From: UBA1447 sp002329225
Lineage (GTDB): Bacteria; Bacillota; Clostridia; Oscillospirales; Acutalibacteraceae
Assembly (NCBI GenBank): GCA_050946835.1
Contig: JBMNVN010000006.1
Coordinates: 101,551 to 165,550 of the forward strand
Direction of reading: 5' to 3'
DNA length: 64,000 nucleotides
Part shown: one piece after another, positions 15,580 through 23,183 of the stretch
Position numbering within the stretch: the first letter of the stretch is position 1
How the letters are laid out: the number at the start of each line of letters is the position of its first letter
Translations under genes and position numbers: made by a program
Notes under the pieces: model-generated
The model's input: the letters and a program-made list of their open reading frames with translations, nothing else
Told to the model about the DNA's origin: nothing
The model's database searches: none

Positions 15580-16431
15580 TCACCCGTTGCGTTGAGCCAT
15601 TTTGTTTCGGAGAACATCGGCAAATGTATCCGATTTGATGCGTATAAAATCCGCCGTTTTGTCGGCTTTTTCAATAAAAACACAGCCGCCGGGAGGTATA
15701 CTCACGGCTTCCGCACCGTCGCACATAAGCAACATATCACTATCGCGTATGTTTTTTATCTCTAAACGGGAAAGCGGATTCAGGACAAAGGGTCTGGCAA
15801 AGAAAGAATGGGCACAAACGGGGGTAATCAGAATGCTTTCAAGGGAAGAGTCCACAACAGGCCCGCCGGCAGAAAAAGAATAGGCGGTTGACCCGGTCGG
15901 GGTGGAGCAGATTAAAGCATCGGCAAGATAACTGATAAGATTTCGTCCGTTGCAGGAAATGGAAAGCTCCACAGGCTTACCCCTGCTCGTTCCCATTATA
16001 ACGGCATCATTTACGCAAAGTTCTTCAAAACCTTGCTCTTTTTCCCCCTTGATTGATGCACGCAAAAGCATTCTACGGTCAATTTCATACTCACCGTCAA
16101 AAAGTTTTTCTATCAAATCAATCTCTTTAGGTTCAAGCCCCGCCAAAAAACCCAGCCTGCCGGCGTTTACGCCTAAAACCGGTTTTCCGTAAACTATTGC
16201 TTTTTTTGCAGTATGCAGGACTGTCCCGTCACCGCCCACGGCAATAAAAATATCGCAGCGGCTCAGCAACTCATCCTCCGGCAAAAACTTTGCACCGGTT
16301 TTGAAAAAAGTTTCCCTTTCTCCCTGTTCAAAAAAATAGTCGGCATTCAGTTCTTCAAGTTTTTTACAAATGGCAAGGGAACAGTCAAGAGTGCCCGCCC
16401 TTGTCAAATTCGGCATGACGGCAACTTTCAA
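15580..16431 (-). CDS. nadK: NAD kinase
   Basis: The 283-residue kinase phosphorylates NAD to NADP. The diagnostic GGDGT motif is in FIAVGGDGTVLHTAKKA, and the second conserved motif is ICSTPTGSTAYSFSAGGP. The start is TTG at 16431, overlapping the tlyA stop codon, with AGAGGTG upstream; translational coupling with tlyA is likely. The length is typical of bacterial PpnK. Confidence 0.95.
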   Translation of the reverse strand: MKVAVMPNLTRAGTLDCSLAICKKLEELNADYFFEQGERETFFKTGAKFLPEDELLSRCDIFIAVGGDGTVLHTAKKAIVYGKPVLGVNAGRLGFLAGLEPKEIDLIEKLFDGEYEIDRRMLLRASIKGEKEQGFEELCVNDAVIMGTSRGKPVELSISCNGRNLISYLADALICSTPTGSTAYSFSAGGPVVDSSLESILITPVCAHSFFARPFVLNPLSRLEIKNIRDSDMLLMCDGAEAVSIPPGGCVFIEKADKTADFIRIKSDTFADVLRNKMAQRNG

Positions 16432-17249
16432 ATTACATCACCTCTGTTTAAATCGGCATGTGCATCCTTAACAACAATTTTAATCTTATTTTCACAACAA
16501 TCTTCAGGATTATCGGCTTTGGCAAGCTGAATAAGAAACTCTATATTACCCTGAGGGCCTTTGATAGGAGAATAATCCAAATTAACTGCGGAAAATCCGT
16601 TTTCAACAGCTGAAAGGCAGACGGATTCTATTACCTGAATATGGGTATCGGCTTCCCGGACCACGCCTTTTTTACCTACCTGCGAGCGGCCCGCTTCAAA
16701 CTGCGGTTTGATAAGACAAACCGCCTGTCCTCCCTGTTCCATCAAGGGAAAAAGGGCGGGGAACATAAGGCGCAAAGAGATAAAAGAAACGTCTACACCG
16801 GCAAAATCAATTTTTTCAGCGATCTGATCTGAAGTTACATAGCGGAAGTTTGTCCGTTCCAGACACACAACCGAAGGGTTATTGCGCAGTTTCCAATCCA
16901 ACTGACCGGAACCGACATCCACCGCATAAACTTTTGCAGCCCCTCGGGAAAGCAGACAGTCGGTGAAGCCTCCGGTGGAAGCGCCTACATCCAGACATAT
17001 GAGGCCGGAAGGGTCAATTTTAAAACTGTCCAATGCCTTTTGAAGTTTAAGACCGCCCCGGCTCACATAAGGGTTGGGATCGCCCTTAATCTCAATCAGG
17101 TCCTCTTCTTTTACCTGAAAACCGGCCTTTGTTCGGCGTAAGCCGTTGACATATATGTCACCCGCCATAATCAAAGCCTGAGCTTTCTCCCTGGATTGGG
17201 CAAGCCCGCATTGCGTTACAGCCAAATCGAGCCTTTTACTCTCCCCCAT
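16428..17249 (-). CDS. tlyA: TlyA-family rRNA 2'-O-methyltransferase
   Basis: The 273-residue protein has an N-terminal S4 RNA-binding domain (RLDLAVTQCGLAQSREKAQA) and a C-terminal FtsJ/RrmJ-like methyltransferase domain. The SAM motif is CLDVGASTGGFTDCLL, followed by AVDVGSGQLDW and the catalytic LIKPQFEAG. Known members methylate cytidines in 16S and 23S rRNA; the old name is haemolysin A. The ATG at 17249 is chosen because GAGG lies nine nt upstream; it overlaps the dxs end by 14 nt. Confidence 0.92.
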   Translation of the reverse strand: MGESKRLDLAVTQCGLAQSREKAQALIMAGDIYVNGLRRTKAGFQVKEEDLIEIKGDPNPYVSRGGLKLQKALDSFKIDPSGLICLDVGASTGGFTDCLLSRGAAKVYAVDVGSGQLDWKLRNNPSVVCLERTNFRYVTSDQIAEKIDFAGVDVSFISLRLMFPALFPLMEQGGQAVCLIKPQFEAGRSQVGKKGVVREADTHIQVIESVCLSAVENGFSAVNLDYSPIKGPQGNIEFLIQLAKADNPEDCCENKIKIVVKDAHADLNRGDVI

Positions 17250-19110
17250 CGTTCTCATCCTCGAGAATAATTCGGAGCATGCCGTTTTTGTCCAGATTAT
17301 TTTCCGCAAGCTGCTCGGCCACAGAGCCCTGTTCTACAAAACAGTCAGCAACGGCAACAAGCTTATACTTCAAATTCAAGCACTTTTCAAGGAGCATGCT
17401 GCCGAGTTTTTCACCTATTCCTCCGGTTCTTATACCCTCTTCGAAAAAGAAAGCTTTTTGTACACCGGTAAGAGCATCCAAAATATTGCCGTCTATGGGT
17501 TTAACCCGATTTATTTTGATTATTTTAACGGGAATACCCTTTTCTTCCAGCGCCTTTTTTGCCTGACAGGCATAGGCAAAAATTCTGCCGTAGGTTATCA
17601 GGGCTATCTGTGCGCCTTCACTTGAATAAACATCAAAACTGCCTAATGAGGGGGTAAAATCCTCGGGGAAGACCGACTCCTCTCCCCGGGGATAACGAAC
17701 GGCAACTACGCCTTTTTCATGGTAAAGGGCTTTGTTCATAAAACTTTTAAACTCCGCAAAATTTGCCGGAGAGTAAACGGTAATATCGGGGATAGTGTTC
17801 AGGTAAGCTACGTCAAAAACGCCCTGATGGGTTTCTCCGTCTTCCCCTACAAAACCCGCTCTGTCAATGGCAAGTACAATTTTTCTGCCCTGCAGGGCGG
17901 CGTCGTGAATCAGTTGGTCATAACTGCGCTGTAAAAAAGTTGAATAAACGGCAAAAACCGGAAGCATATTGTAGGCTGCCAAACCGGAGGCAAAAGTGAC
18001 GGCATGACTTTCCGCTATACCCACGTCAAAAAACCTTTGTGGAAATCTTTCACGAAACAGTTCCAAACCGGTCCCTACGGACATGGCTGCGGTAATGGCG
18101 CAGATTCTGCGGTCTTTTTCCGCCACTTCACAGAGGAATTCCCCCAACAGGGTTGAATAACTTTTACAGCACGGTATGGGCTCCCCCGTATTTATGTCAA
18201 ATTTTGAAACACCGTGGAATTGGGTGGGTTCCTTTTCGGCAAAGTCATATCCCTTGCCCTTGATGGTGTTTACATGGACTACCACGGGGTGTTTAAGCAC
18301 TTTAGCACTCTTGAAGGCTTCCGTCAGCTGGTGCAGGTCGTGGCCGTCAATGGGGCCGATGTAATGAAAGCCCAACTCTTCAAACCATGTGCTTTCATAA
18401 ATAATGTTTTTCAGAAAAGATTTTACCGTAGAAATCGCTTTTGCCAAAAAAGGACCGATTAGAGGAATTTTATTGAGAACTCTTTCGGTTTTCGCCTTAA
18501 AGCGGTAATATCGGGGCTTTGTTCTTATAGCCGTCAGATATCTTGCCATTGCCCCCACATTTTGTGAAATAGACATTTCGTTATCATTTATCACCACAAT
18601 AAGGCGGCTCTTTGTACGCCCGGCATTATTGAGTGACTCATAAATAAGGCCTCCGGTAAGAGAGCCGTCCCCTACCACCGCCACGGTGAAGCTGTTGTCT
18701 TTTTTTATTCTTTTGGCCTCCGCTATACCCAAGGCAGCCGAAGCGGCGGTAGCGGAGTGGCCGTATTGAAAAAAGTCGTGAACGCTTTCCTCAGGTTTGG
18801 TATAACCGGAAAGCCCGCCGCGGGTACGCAAAGTATCAAATTGCTCAAGACGCCCGGTGAGCAATTTATGGGTATAGCTTTGGTGGCTTACATCCCAAAT
18901 TATATGGTCAATGGGAGAGTTGAACACCCTGTGCAAAGCAAGGGTAAGCTCAACCACCCCGAGGTTGGAGGCAAGATGACCTCCGGTTTTGGAAACCGTT
19001 TCAACAAGAACCGACCTGATCTCTTCAGCCAAGACGGGCAGTTCTTTTTCATCCAGCCTTTTTAAATCTTTGGGGGATTTTATATTTTTAAGCAGAACCG
19101 GTTCTTTCAT
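17236..19110 (-). CDS. dxs: 1-deoxy-D-xylulose-5-phosphate synthase
   Basis: The 624-residue thiamine-diphosphate enzyme condenses pyruvate and glyceraldehyde-3-phosphate, the first step of the MEP isoprenoid pathway. Motifs are IIWDVSHQSYTHKLLTGR, the ThDP-binding GDGSLTGGLIYESLNNAG with IVVINDNEMSIS, and AIDRAGFVGEDGETHQG in the transketolase pyrimidine domain. The length is typical. It lies directly downstream of ispA, so precursor and prenyl-chain synthesis are co-expressed. Confidence 0.97.
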   Translation of the reverse strand: MKEPVLLKNIKSPKDLKRLDEKELPVLAEEIRSVLVETVSKTGGHLASNLGVVELTLALHRVFNSPIDHIIWDVSHQSYTHKLLTGRLEQFDTLRTRGGLSGYTKPEESVHDFFQYGHSATAASAALGIAEAKRIKKDNSFTVAVVGDGSLTGGLIYESLNNAGRTKSRLIVVINDNEMSISQNVGAMARYLTAIRTKPRYYRFKAKTERVLNKIPLIGPFLAKAISTVKSFLKNIIYESTWFEELGFHYIGPIDGHDLHQLTEAFKSAKVLKHPVVVHVNTIKGKGYDFAEKEPTQFHGVSKFDINTGEPIPCCKSYSTLLGEFLCEVAEKDRRICAITAAMSVGTGLELFRERFPQRFFDVGIAESHAVTFASGLAAYNMLPVFAVYSTFLQRSYDQLIHDAALQGRKIVLAIDRAGFVGEDGETHQGVFDVAYLNTIPDITVYSPANFAEFKSFMNKALYHEKGVVAVRYPRGEESVFPEDFTPSLGSFDVYSSEGAQIALITYGRIFAYACQAKKALEEKGIPVKIIKINRVKPIDGNILDALTGVQKAFFFEEGIRTGGIGEKLGSMLLEKCLNLKYKLVAVADCFVEQGSVAEQLAENNLDKNGMLRIILEDENDGGE

Positions 19111-19118
19111 GGTTTCTC

Positions 19119-19993
19119 CTATCGGTCACGTCCGGCTAATGTGTCTGCCAGGAAAAGAAGAAAGCTGTTTTCGCTGCCGAAGCACTCCAGCGCCGCCTTT
19201 GCCTCATCGGTAAGTTCTTTTACCTTTTGTGCAGCGGCATCTATGCCCATAAGTCCCGGATATGTGGCCTTTTGATTTTCGGCGTCACTGCCGGCGGGCT
19301 TACCCAAAGACTCGGTATCGCCGGTTAAATCCATAATGTCGTCCACAATCTGAAATGCTAACCCGATTCGGGAGGCAAAAGAAAGAGCTTTTTTTGCTTT
19401 TCTTCCGAAGCGCCGGCCGCAAGACAGCCCAGCAAGGCGGCAACTTCAATAAGACAGCCGGTCTTCTTGTTATCAGTCTGCTCAAGGGTTTCCAATCCGA
19501 CGATTTTCCCTTCATTATCGAGGTCCATTACCTGACCGCCTATCATACCGTTCCAACCGGCGGCTTCGGACAAGGCCGCACCGGCACGGCAGAGGGTTTG
19601 CGCCGGCAGAGAAGCTTTGAATATTAACTCAAAAGCAAGAGTCAAAAGGGCGTCCCCTGCAAGAAGGGCGTTGGCTTCACCGAACTTCACATGGCATGAG
19701 GGCTTCCCTCTGCGCAAAATGTCATCGTCCATGCAGGGCAAATCATCGTGAATAAGCGAATAAGTATGTATCATCTCCACAGCGCAGGCAAGGGGTAAGG
19801 CGCTTTTGACGGAGCCTCCGCAAACCCTGCAGAATTCCAAGGTCAGTACGGGTCTGATTCTTTTGCCGCCGTTGAGTATACTGTAATGCATTGCTTGACA
19901 AACAACGCTGTTTTCGGCGGGAGGCAGATATGTTTTCAGCGCCTCATTAACTTCGGCCGCATATTCTTCAAGTCTGATTTTTTCAGGTAGCAT
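19119..19993 (-). CDS. ispA: Farnesyl/geranylgeranyl diphosphate synthase, interrupted by a -1 frameshift
   Basis: This trans-isoprenyl diphosphate synthase is split into two frames. Frame one (19993-19358) has HDDLPCMDDDILRRGKPSCH, the first aspartate-rich motif, and ends ten codons after the break. The rest is in the -1 frame: ALSFASRIGLAFQIVDD, then IMDLTGDTESLGKPAGSDA with the second aspartate motif, running to 19119. Joined with a -1 shift it gives 291 residues, the normal length. The break is at seven As that form A-AAA-AAG in the correct register (19394-19388). It may be a real indel, an assembly error or programmed slippage. It overlaps xseB by 11 nt and precedes dxs. Confidence 0.88.
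19388..19394 (-). other. Slippery heptamer A-AAA-AAG at the ispA frame break
   Basis: Read on the minus strand in the zero frame, the codons are caA AAA AAG CTC; after a -1 slip the ribosome reads AAA AAA GCT CTT and restores the full prenyltransferase. This is the same heptamer and register used in E. coli dnaX. A Shine-Dalgarno-like GGAAG lies about 10 nt upstream; downstream there is only a weak CCCGA/TCGGG dyad. Confidence 0.55.
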
Positions 19994-20198
19994 CCTGTTG
20001 TTCAGCCTCCTGTTCCAAGTCGGAAAGTTCTATAAGTTTTTGTTCAGCCTTATCCAGCGCCGAATTGCAAAACGCCACAAGTTTGGAGCCCTCTTCAAAA
20101 AGTTTCAGCGTTTCTTCAAGGGGTTTGCTCCCGTCTTCCAATGCACTGACAATTTCTTCTATCCTTTTTATTGCGTCTTCATAGGTTTGTTTTTTCAC
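19983..20198 (-). CDS. xseB: Exodeoxyribonuclease VII small subunit
   Basis: The 71-residue small subunit of exonuclease VII has the family pattern YEDAIKRIEEIVSALEDG followed by LEETLKLFEEGSKLV and a short coiled coil. It forms a multimeric complex with XseA that degrades single-stranded DNA. The start is set at GTG 20198 because TGAGG sits eight nt upstream; an in-frame GTG at 20207 would abut that site. It overlaps ispA. Confidence 0.93.
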   Translation of the reverse strand: MKKQTYEDAIKRIEEIVSALEDGSKPLEETLKLFEEGSKLVAFCNSALDKAEQKLIELSDLEQEAEQQDAT

Positions 20199-20224
20199 GA
20201 TGCGCACCTCATATTATTCTTTCG

Positions 20225-21427
20225 CTAATCGATTACATTTTCAACAAGGCAGGTAAGCGTACCTTTACTGAGCTTCAGCTCAACTTCACTCCCGGGTGAA
20301 ACCTGCTTTGAATCAAGCAAAGCCTTTCCGCCGCGGGTTGCTATGGCATAGCCTCTTGCCAAAACTCTTAACGGACTAAGTGCATCCAACTTGCCGAGCA
20401 AGGGCATAAAACAACTCCTTTTGGAGCGAACACTGTCCTGCGTAAAAACAGTCAGTTGTGCCGAAAGGCCGTCCAGCCTTTGCCTATGGGCATCAAGGGC
20501 GGCAAGAGGAGAAGAAAGAGCCGGAGAATCGGAAAGGTGTTTGATTATCTGCCGCTGAAGTAATATTTTTCCCCTCACGGCCTCAGAACAGCGCACAGAT
20601 ATGTTCTTTAAATATTCTTTTTGCTGTATTCGGGAGGGCACCGCCAATTCCGCAGCGGCGGAAGGGGTCGGAGCACGCAGGTCTGCCGCAAAATCACAGA
20701 TTGTATAGTCTGTTTCATGCCCTACGGCTGAAATAACCGGTATTTCGCTGACGGCTACAGCCCTTGCTACAATCTCTTCATTAAAAGCCCAAAGGTCTTC
20801 AATGGAACCGCCTCCCCTGCCGACAATTAAAACATCGGCAAAAGCCCCTTTGTTAAATCTCCGTATTGCACCGGCTATCTGACCCGCCGCCTGCTCACCC
20901 TGCACCTGCACGGGACAAAGTACAATCTGAGCGGCGGGAAAACGCCTGGTTATAACATTGACAATATCCCGCAAAGCGGCTCCCGTGGGGGATGTGACCA
21001 CACCCACCCTTTGCGGGAACTTTGGTACAGGTTTTTTTCTTTCCGGCGCAAACAGCCCTTCGGCATTAAGTTTTTGCTTAAGCTGCTCAAATGCAAGGTT
21101 CAGGGCGCCGATGCCGTCGGGCTGCATATCATCCACATATAGCTGATATTGGCCGTCCCTTTCATAAACCGAAACACGGCCCCTTGTGATTACCCGAAGG
21201 CCGTTTTCCGGCTTAAATCGGATTTTTTGCGCCGCACTGCGGAACATTACCGCCTTGAGGGTGGCATTTTCATCCTTGAGTGTAAAATAGCAATGACCGG
21301 AACTGTGTTCTTTAAAATTTGAAAGCTCTCCGGCCACATAGACATTCGACAGATGAGCGTCGCCGTCCAAAAGCAGCTTTATATAGGTATTCAGCTGACT
21401 TACGGTTAATACCGCAGGTAGTTTCAT
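20225..21427 (-). CDS. xseA: Exodeoxyribonuclease VII large subunit
   Basis: The 400-residue catalytic subunit starts with an OB-fold (LTVSQLNTYIKLLLDGDAHL, then VAGELSNFKEHSSGHCYFTL). The catalytic domain has VVTSPTGAALRDIVNVITRR, VLIVGRGGGSIEDLWAFNEE and AVGHETDYTICDFAADLRAP. A C-terminal helical region and a small beta region (ATRGGKALLDSKQV) complete it. RBS GAAGG is upstream. It lies between the Kae1-like gene and xseB. Confidence 0.96.
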   Translation of the reverse strand: MKLPAVLTVSQLNTYIKLLLDGDAHLSNVYVAGELSNFKEHSSGHCYFTLKDENATLKAVMFRSAAQKIRFKPENGLRVITRGRVSVYERDGQYQLYVDDMQPDGIGALNLAFEQLKQKLNAEGLFAPERKKPVPKFPQRVGVVTSPTGAALRDIVNVITRRFPAAQIVLCPVQVQGEQAAGQIAGAIRRFNKGAFADVLIVGRGGGSIEDLWAFNEEIVARAVAVSEIPVISAVGHETDYTICDFAADLRAPTPSAAAELAVPSRIQQKEYLKNISVRCSEAVRGKILLQRQIIKHLSDSPALSSPLAALDAHRQRLDGLSAQLTVFTQDSVRSKRSCFMPLLGKLDALSPLRVLARGYAIATRGGKALLDSKQVSPGSEVELKLSKGTLTCLVENVID

Positions 21428-21448
21428 CAGTTTTCCTTCTTTTTGCTT

Positions 21449-22411
21449 TTACAGGGCGGTATAGGGCTCCGCATTTCTATTATGAGCAATTCCGGCCAGC
21501 ACCGCTATGCCTGCCGCATTGTCCGAACTGAAACCCGGAGAGGCAAAAACCGCACCGTATTTTTCACTTATCCGCCGTTGTATTATTTTGTTTGACATCA
21601 CTCCGCCCGAAAAAACCAAAGGCAGGCCGGGATGAAGGTTCAGAACATATTCAATCATTTTTAAAACGGTTCGGGCTAAATACTCAATACAAAAAGCGGC
21701 TATGTTTTCCGCCGGCTCCCCTTTTTGCAAAAGCACGGCACACTGATTTTCCAAACCCGATAAACAACAGTTGCCTTGCTTAACAGCAGTAGAAACCCGA
21801 ACGGGGCAAGTGCCGTTATTTGCCAAATTTTCCAACTGCTCTCCGCAGGGGAAATCAAGTCCCAAACTGACGCCTACTCTGTCAACCGCCTGACCTGCAT
21901 GTAGGTCCAGCGTTGCGCCCAAAACCGATATTTTAATAATCTTTTGAGAATCGGGTTCAACAAGCAGGGATTCAGTTGTGCCTCCGGAAATATGGAAGGC
22001 TATAAAGGGTTCATCAAGTAAAGACAAACTCCCTGCAGAAAACAGGGCCGCCGCAATATGCCCGGCCTGGTGGGAAAAAGCATAGCAAGGAACATCCCTC
22101 ACCGCCGCCGCACTGACCGCAGCGCTGATCCCCGGCAAAAAACATGGCATATATGAATCTTCAAGATCCCGGGGCGATTTTGAAAAGCCTACTGCCGTTA
22201 TATCTCCGCCGGACTGTTTTGTCAGGCGGGTAATTACTCCCGGCAAATTGACGGTATGCTGAAAAACCGCCTCACTCTGACGCAAGCCCCTTTCTCCACT
22301 TTGAACAGTCAGGGGCTTTTTTTCTTGCCGAACCTGTTGCTTATCAGGTGAATAAAGGGCTGCGGATGTGGTGTAATTGCTTGTATCAATACCAATATAG
22401 ATATTCTTCAT
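21449..22411 (-). CDS. Kae1/TsaD-like domain protein (paralogue of tRNA t6A synthase)
   Basis: The 320-residue protein has the ASKHA-type fold of TsaD/Kae1. It has the N-terminal YIGIDTSNYTTSAALYS, the metal-binding pair in FSHQAGHIAAALFS (H-x3-H), HISGGTTESLLV, the GATLDLHAGQAVDRVG loop and LVFSGGVMSN near the C-terminus. TsaD makes N6-threonylcarbamoyladenosine in tRNA. This shorter, divergent form is common in clostridia between nusB and xseA, and its precise role is not established; the canonical tsaD is not in the window. It overlaps nusB by four nt. Confidence 0.8.
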   Translation of the reverse strand: MKNIYIGIDTSNYTTSAALYSPDKQQVRQEKKPLTVQSGERGLRQSEAVFQHTVNLPGVITRLTKQSGGDITAVGFSKSPRDLEDSYMPCFLPGISAAVSAAAVRDVPCYAFSHQAGHIAAALFSAGSLSLLDEPFIAFHISGGTTESLLVEPDSQKIIKISVLGATLDLHAGQAVDRVGVSLGLDFPCGEQLENLANNGTCPVRVSTAVKQGNCCLSGLENQCAVLLQKGEPAENIAAFCIEYLARTVLKMIEYVLNLHPGLPLVFSGGVMSNKIIQRRISEKYGAVFASPGFSSDNAAGIAVLAGIAHNRNAEPYTAL

Positions 22412-22845
22412 TGGGTTTCCTGATCATCGGGAGCATTTTTTTGCTCTTCTTCATCCAATCGCGCAATGCTGCCGAGCACACCGTTTATAAAAGCGCTGTC
22501 CTCTTCCGCGCCGAATTTTTTCCCCAGCTCCACGGCTTCATTAATAGATACGCTTACGGGCACGTCCGGCAGATACAGAATTTCGCAAACCGACAGCCTC
22601 AGAATAGCAAGCGCCACCTTTGAAATGCGGTTAATGCGCCAACCTATGGAGTTTTGCTCAATCAGGTCATCAATGCTTACAAGATTATCCCAAGCCGTTT
22701 GCGCCAAGTTGCTTGCATATTCATCCTCCTGCACAAGCTCTTGCTCAACACCGACTTCTAAAATTTCGTCCAAAGCCGTTTCCGGGTGGAAAGACTTTTC
22801 AAACAAAACTATGAACGCCTGCTCTCTCGCTTGCCGTCTTGTCAT
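22408..22845 (-). CDS. nusB: Transcription antitermination factor NusB
   Basis: The 145-residue helical protein binds boxA RNA with ribosomal protein S10 and prevents early termination of rRNA transcription. It begins TRRQAREQAFIVLFEKSF and has the conserved ALAILRLSVCEILYLPDVPV and INEAVELGKKFGAEEDSAFI, ending NGVLGSIARL. It is the first gene of the long minus-strand run reaching to recN and has a promoter at 22962-22989. Confidence 0.95.
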   Translation of the reverse strand: MTRRQAREQAFIVLFEKSFHPETALDEILEVGVEQELVQEDEYASNLAQTAWDNLVSIDDLIEQNSIGWRINRISKVALAILRLSVCEILYLPDVPVSVSINEAVELGKKFGAEEDSAFINGVLGSIARLDEEEQKNAPDDQETQ

Positions 22846-22961
22846 TTTATATCCTCCGATACACCGATTGAGTTAAGAGCGAACTTCGAAATTATATTCC
22901 GCCGTCCGTCTTGTTTGAATTACAGGTTCAGAGTAAAAAGCGGAAAAACTTTCTCTCCGTT

Positions 22962-22989
22962 ATTATATCATAAGGCGGTAAATTCTCAA
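22962..22989 (-). promoter_or_regulatory. Promoter of the nusB operon
   Basis: On the minus strand TTGAGA (22989-22984), a 16-nt spacer and TATAAT (22967-22962) lie about 120 nt upstream of nusB. This is likely the main promoter for nusB through recN. Confidence 0.6.
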
Positions 22990-23013
22990 CATAAAAATGT
23001 ATATTTACAGTCA

Positions 23014-23076
23014 TTTATGCATAAAAAAAGAATATCAACTATATCGCAACCCAGTTTTCAGCACTTTATGCATAAA
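23014..23076. repeat. Twin TTTATGCATAAA palindromes in the nusB-yfhO divergent region
   Basis: The perfect 12-bp palindrome TTTATGCATAAA occurs at 23014-23025 and again at 23065-23076, 51 bp apart. It lies just upstream of the nusB promoter and ahead of the membrane-protein gene. Such a pair suggests a dimeric regulator's operator; the regulator is unknown. Confidence 0.5.
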
Positions 23077-23183
23077 TCTTAAACCGAGGTTCACGTCCGT
23101 GATGCATCTTGAAAAGCAGCGGTTGTTATGATAAACTGCAACAGTAATTATCCCCGCGAAAAGCGGAAGGGAAGGTACGGCAA

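Noticed and set aside
19119..19346. Separate small gene starting MDDIMDLTGD
   Set aside because: This is the C-terminal part of the ispA prenyl synthase in the shifted frame, not an independent gene.
23014..23076. ARG boxes for ArgR
   Set aside because: TTTATGCATAAA does not fit the 18-bp arginine operator pattern well and the adjacent genes are not arginine genes.
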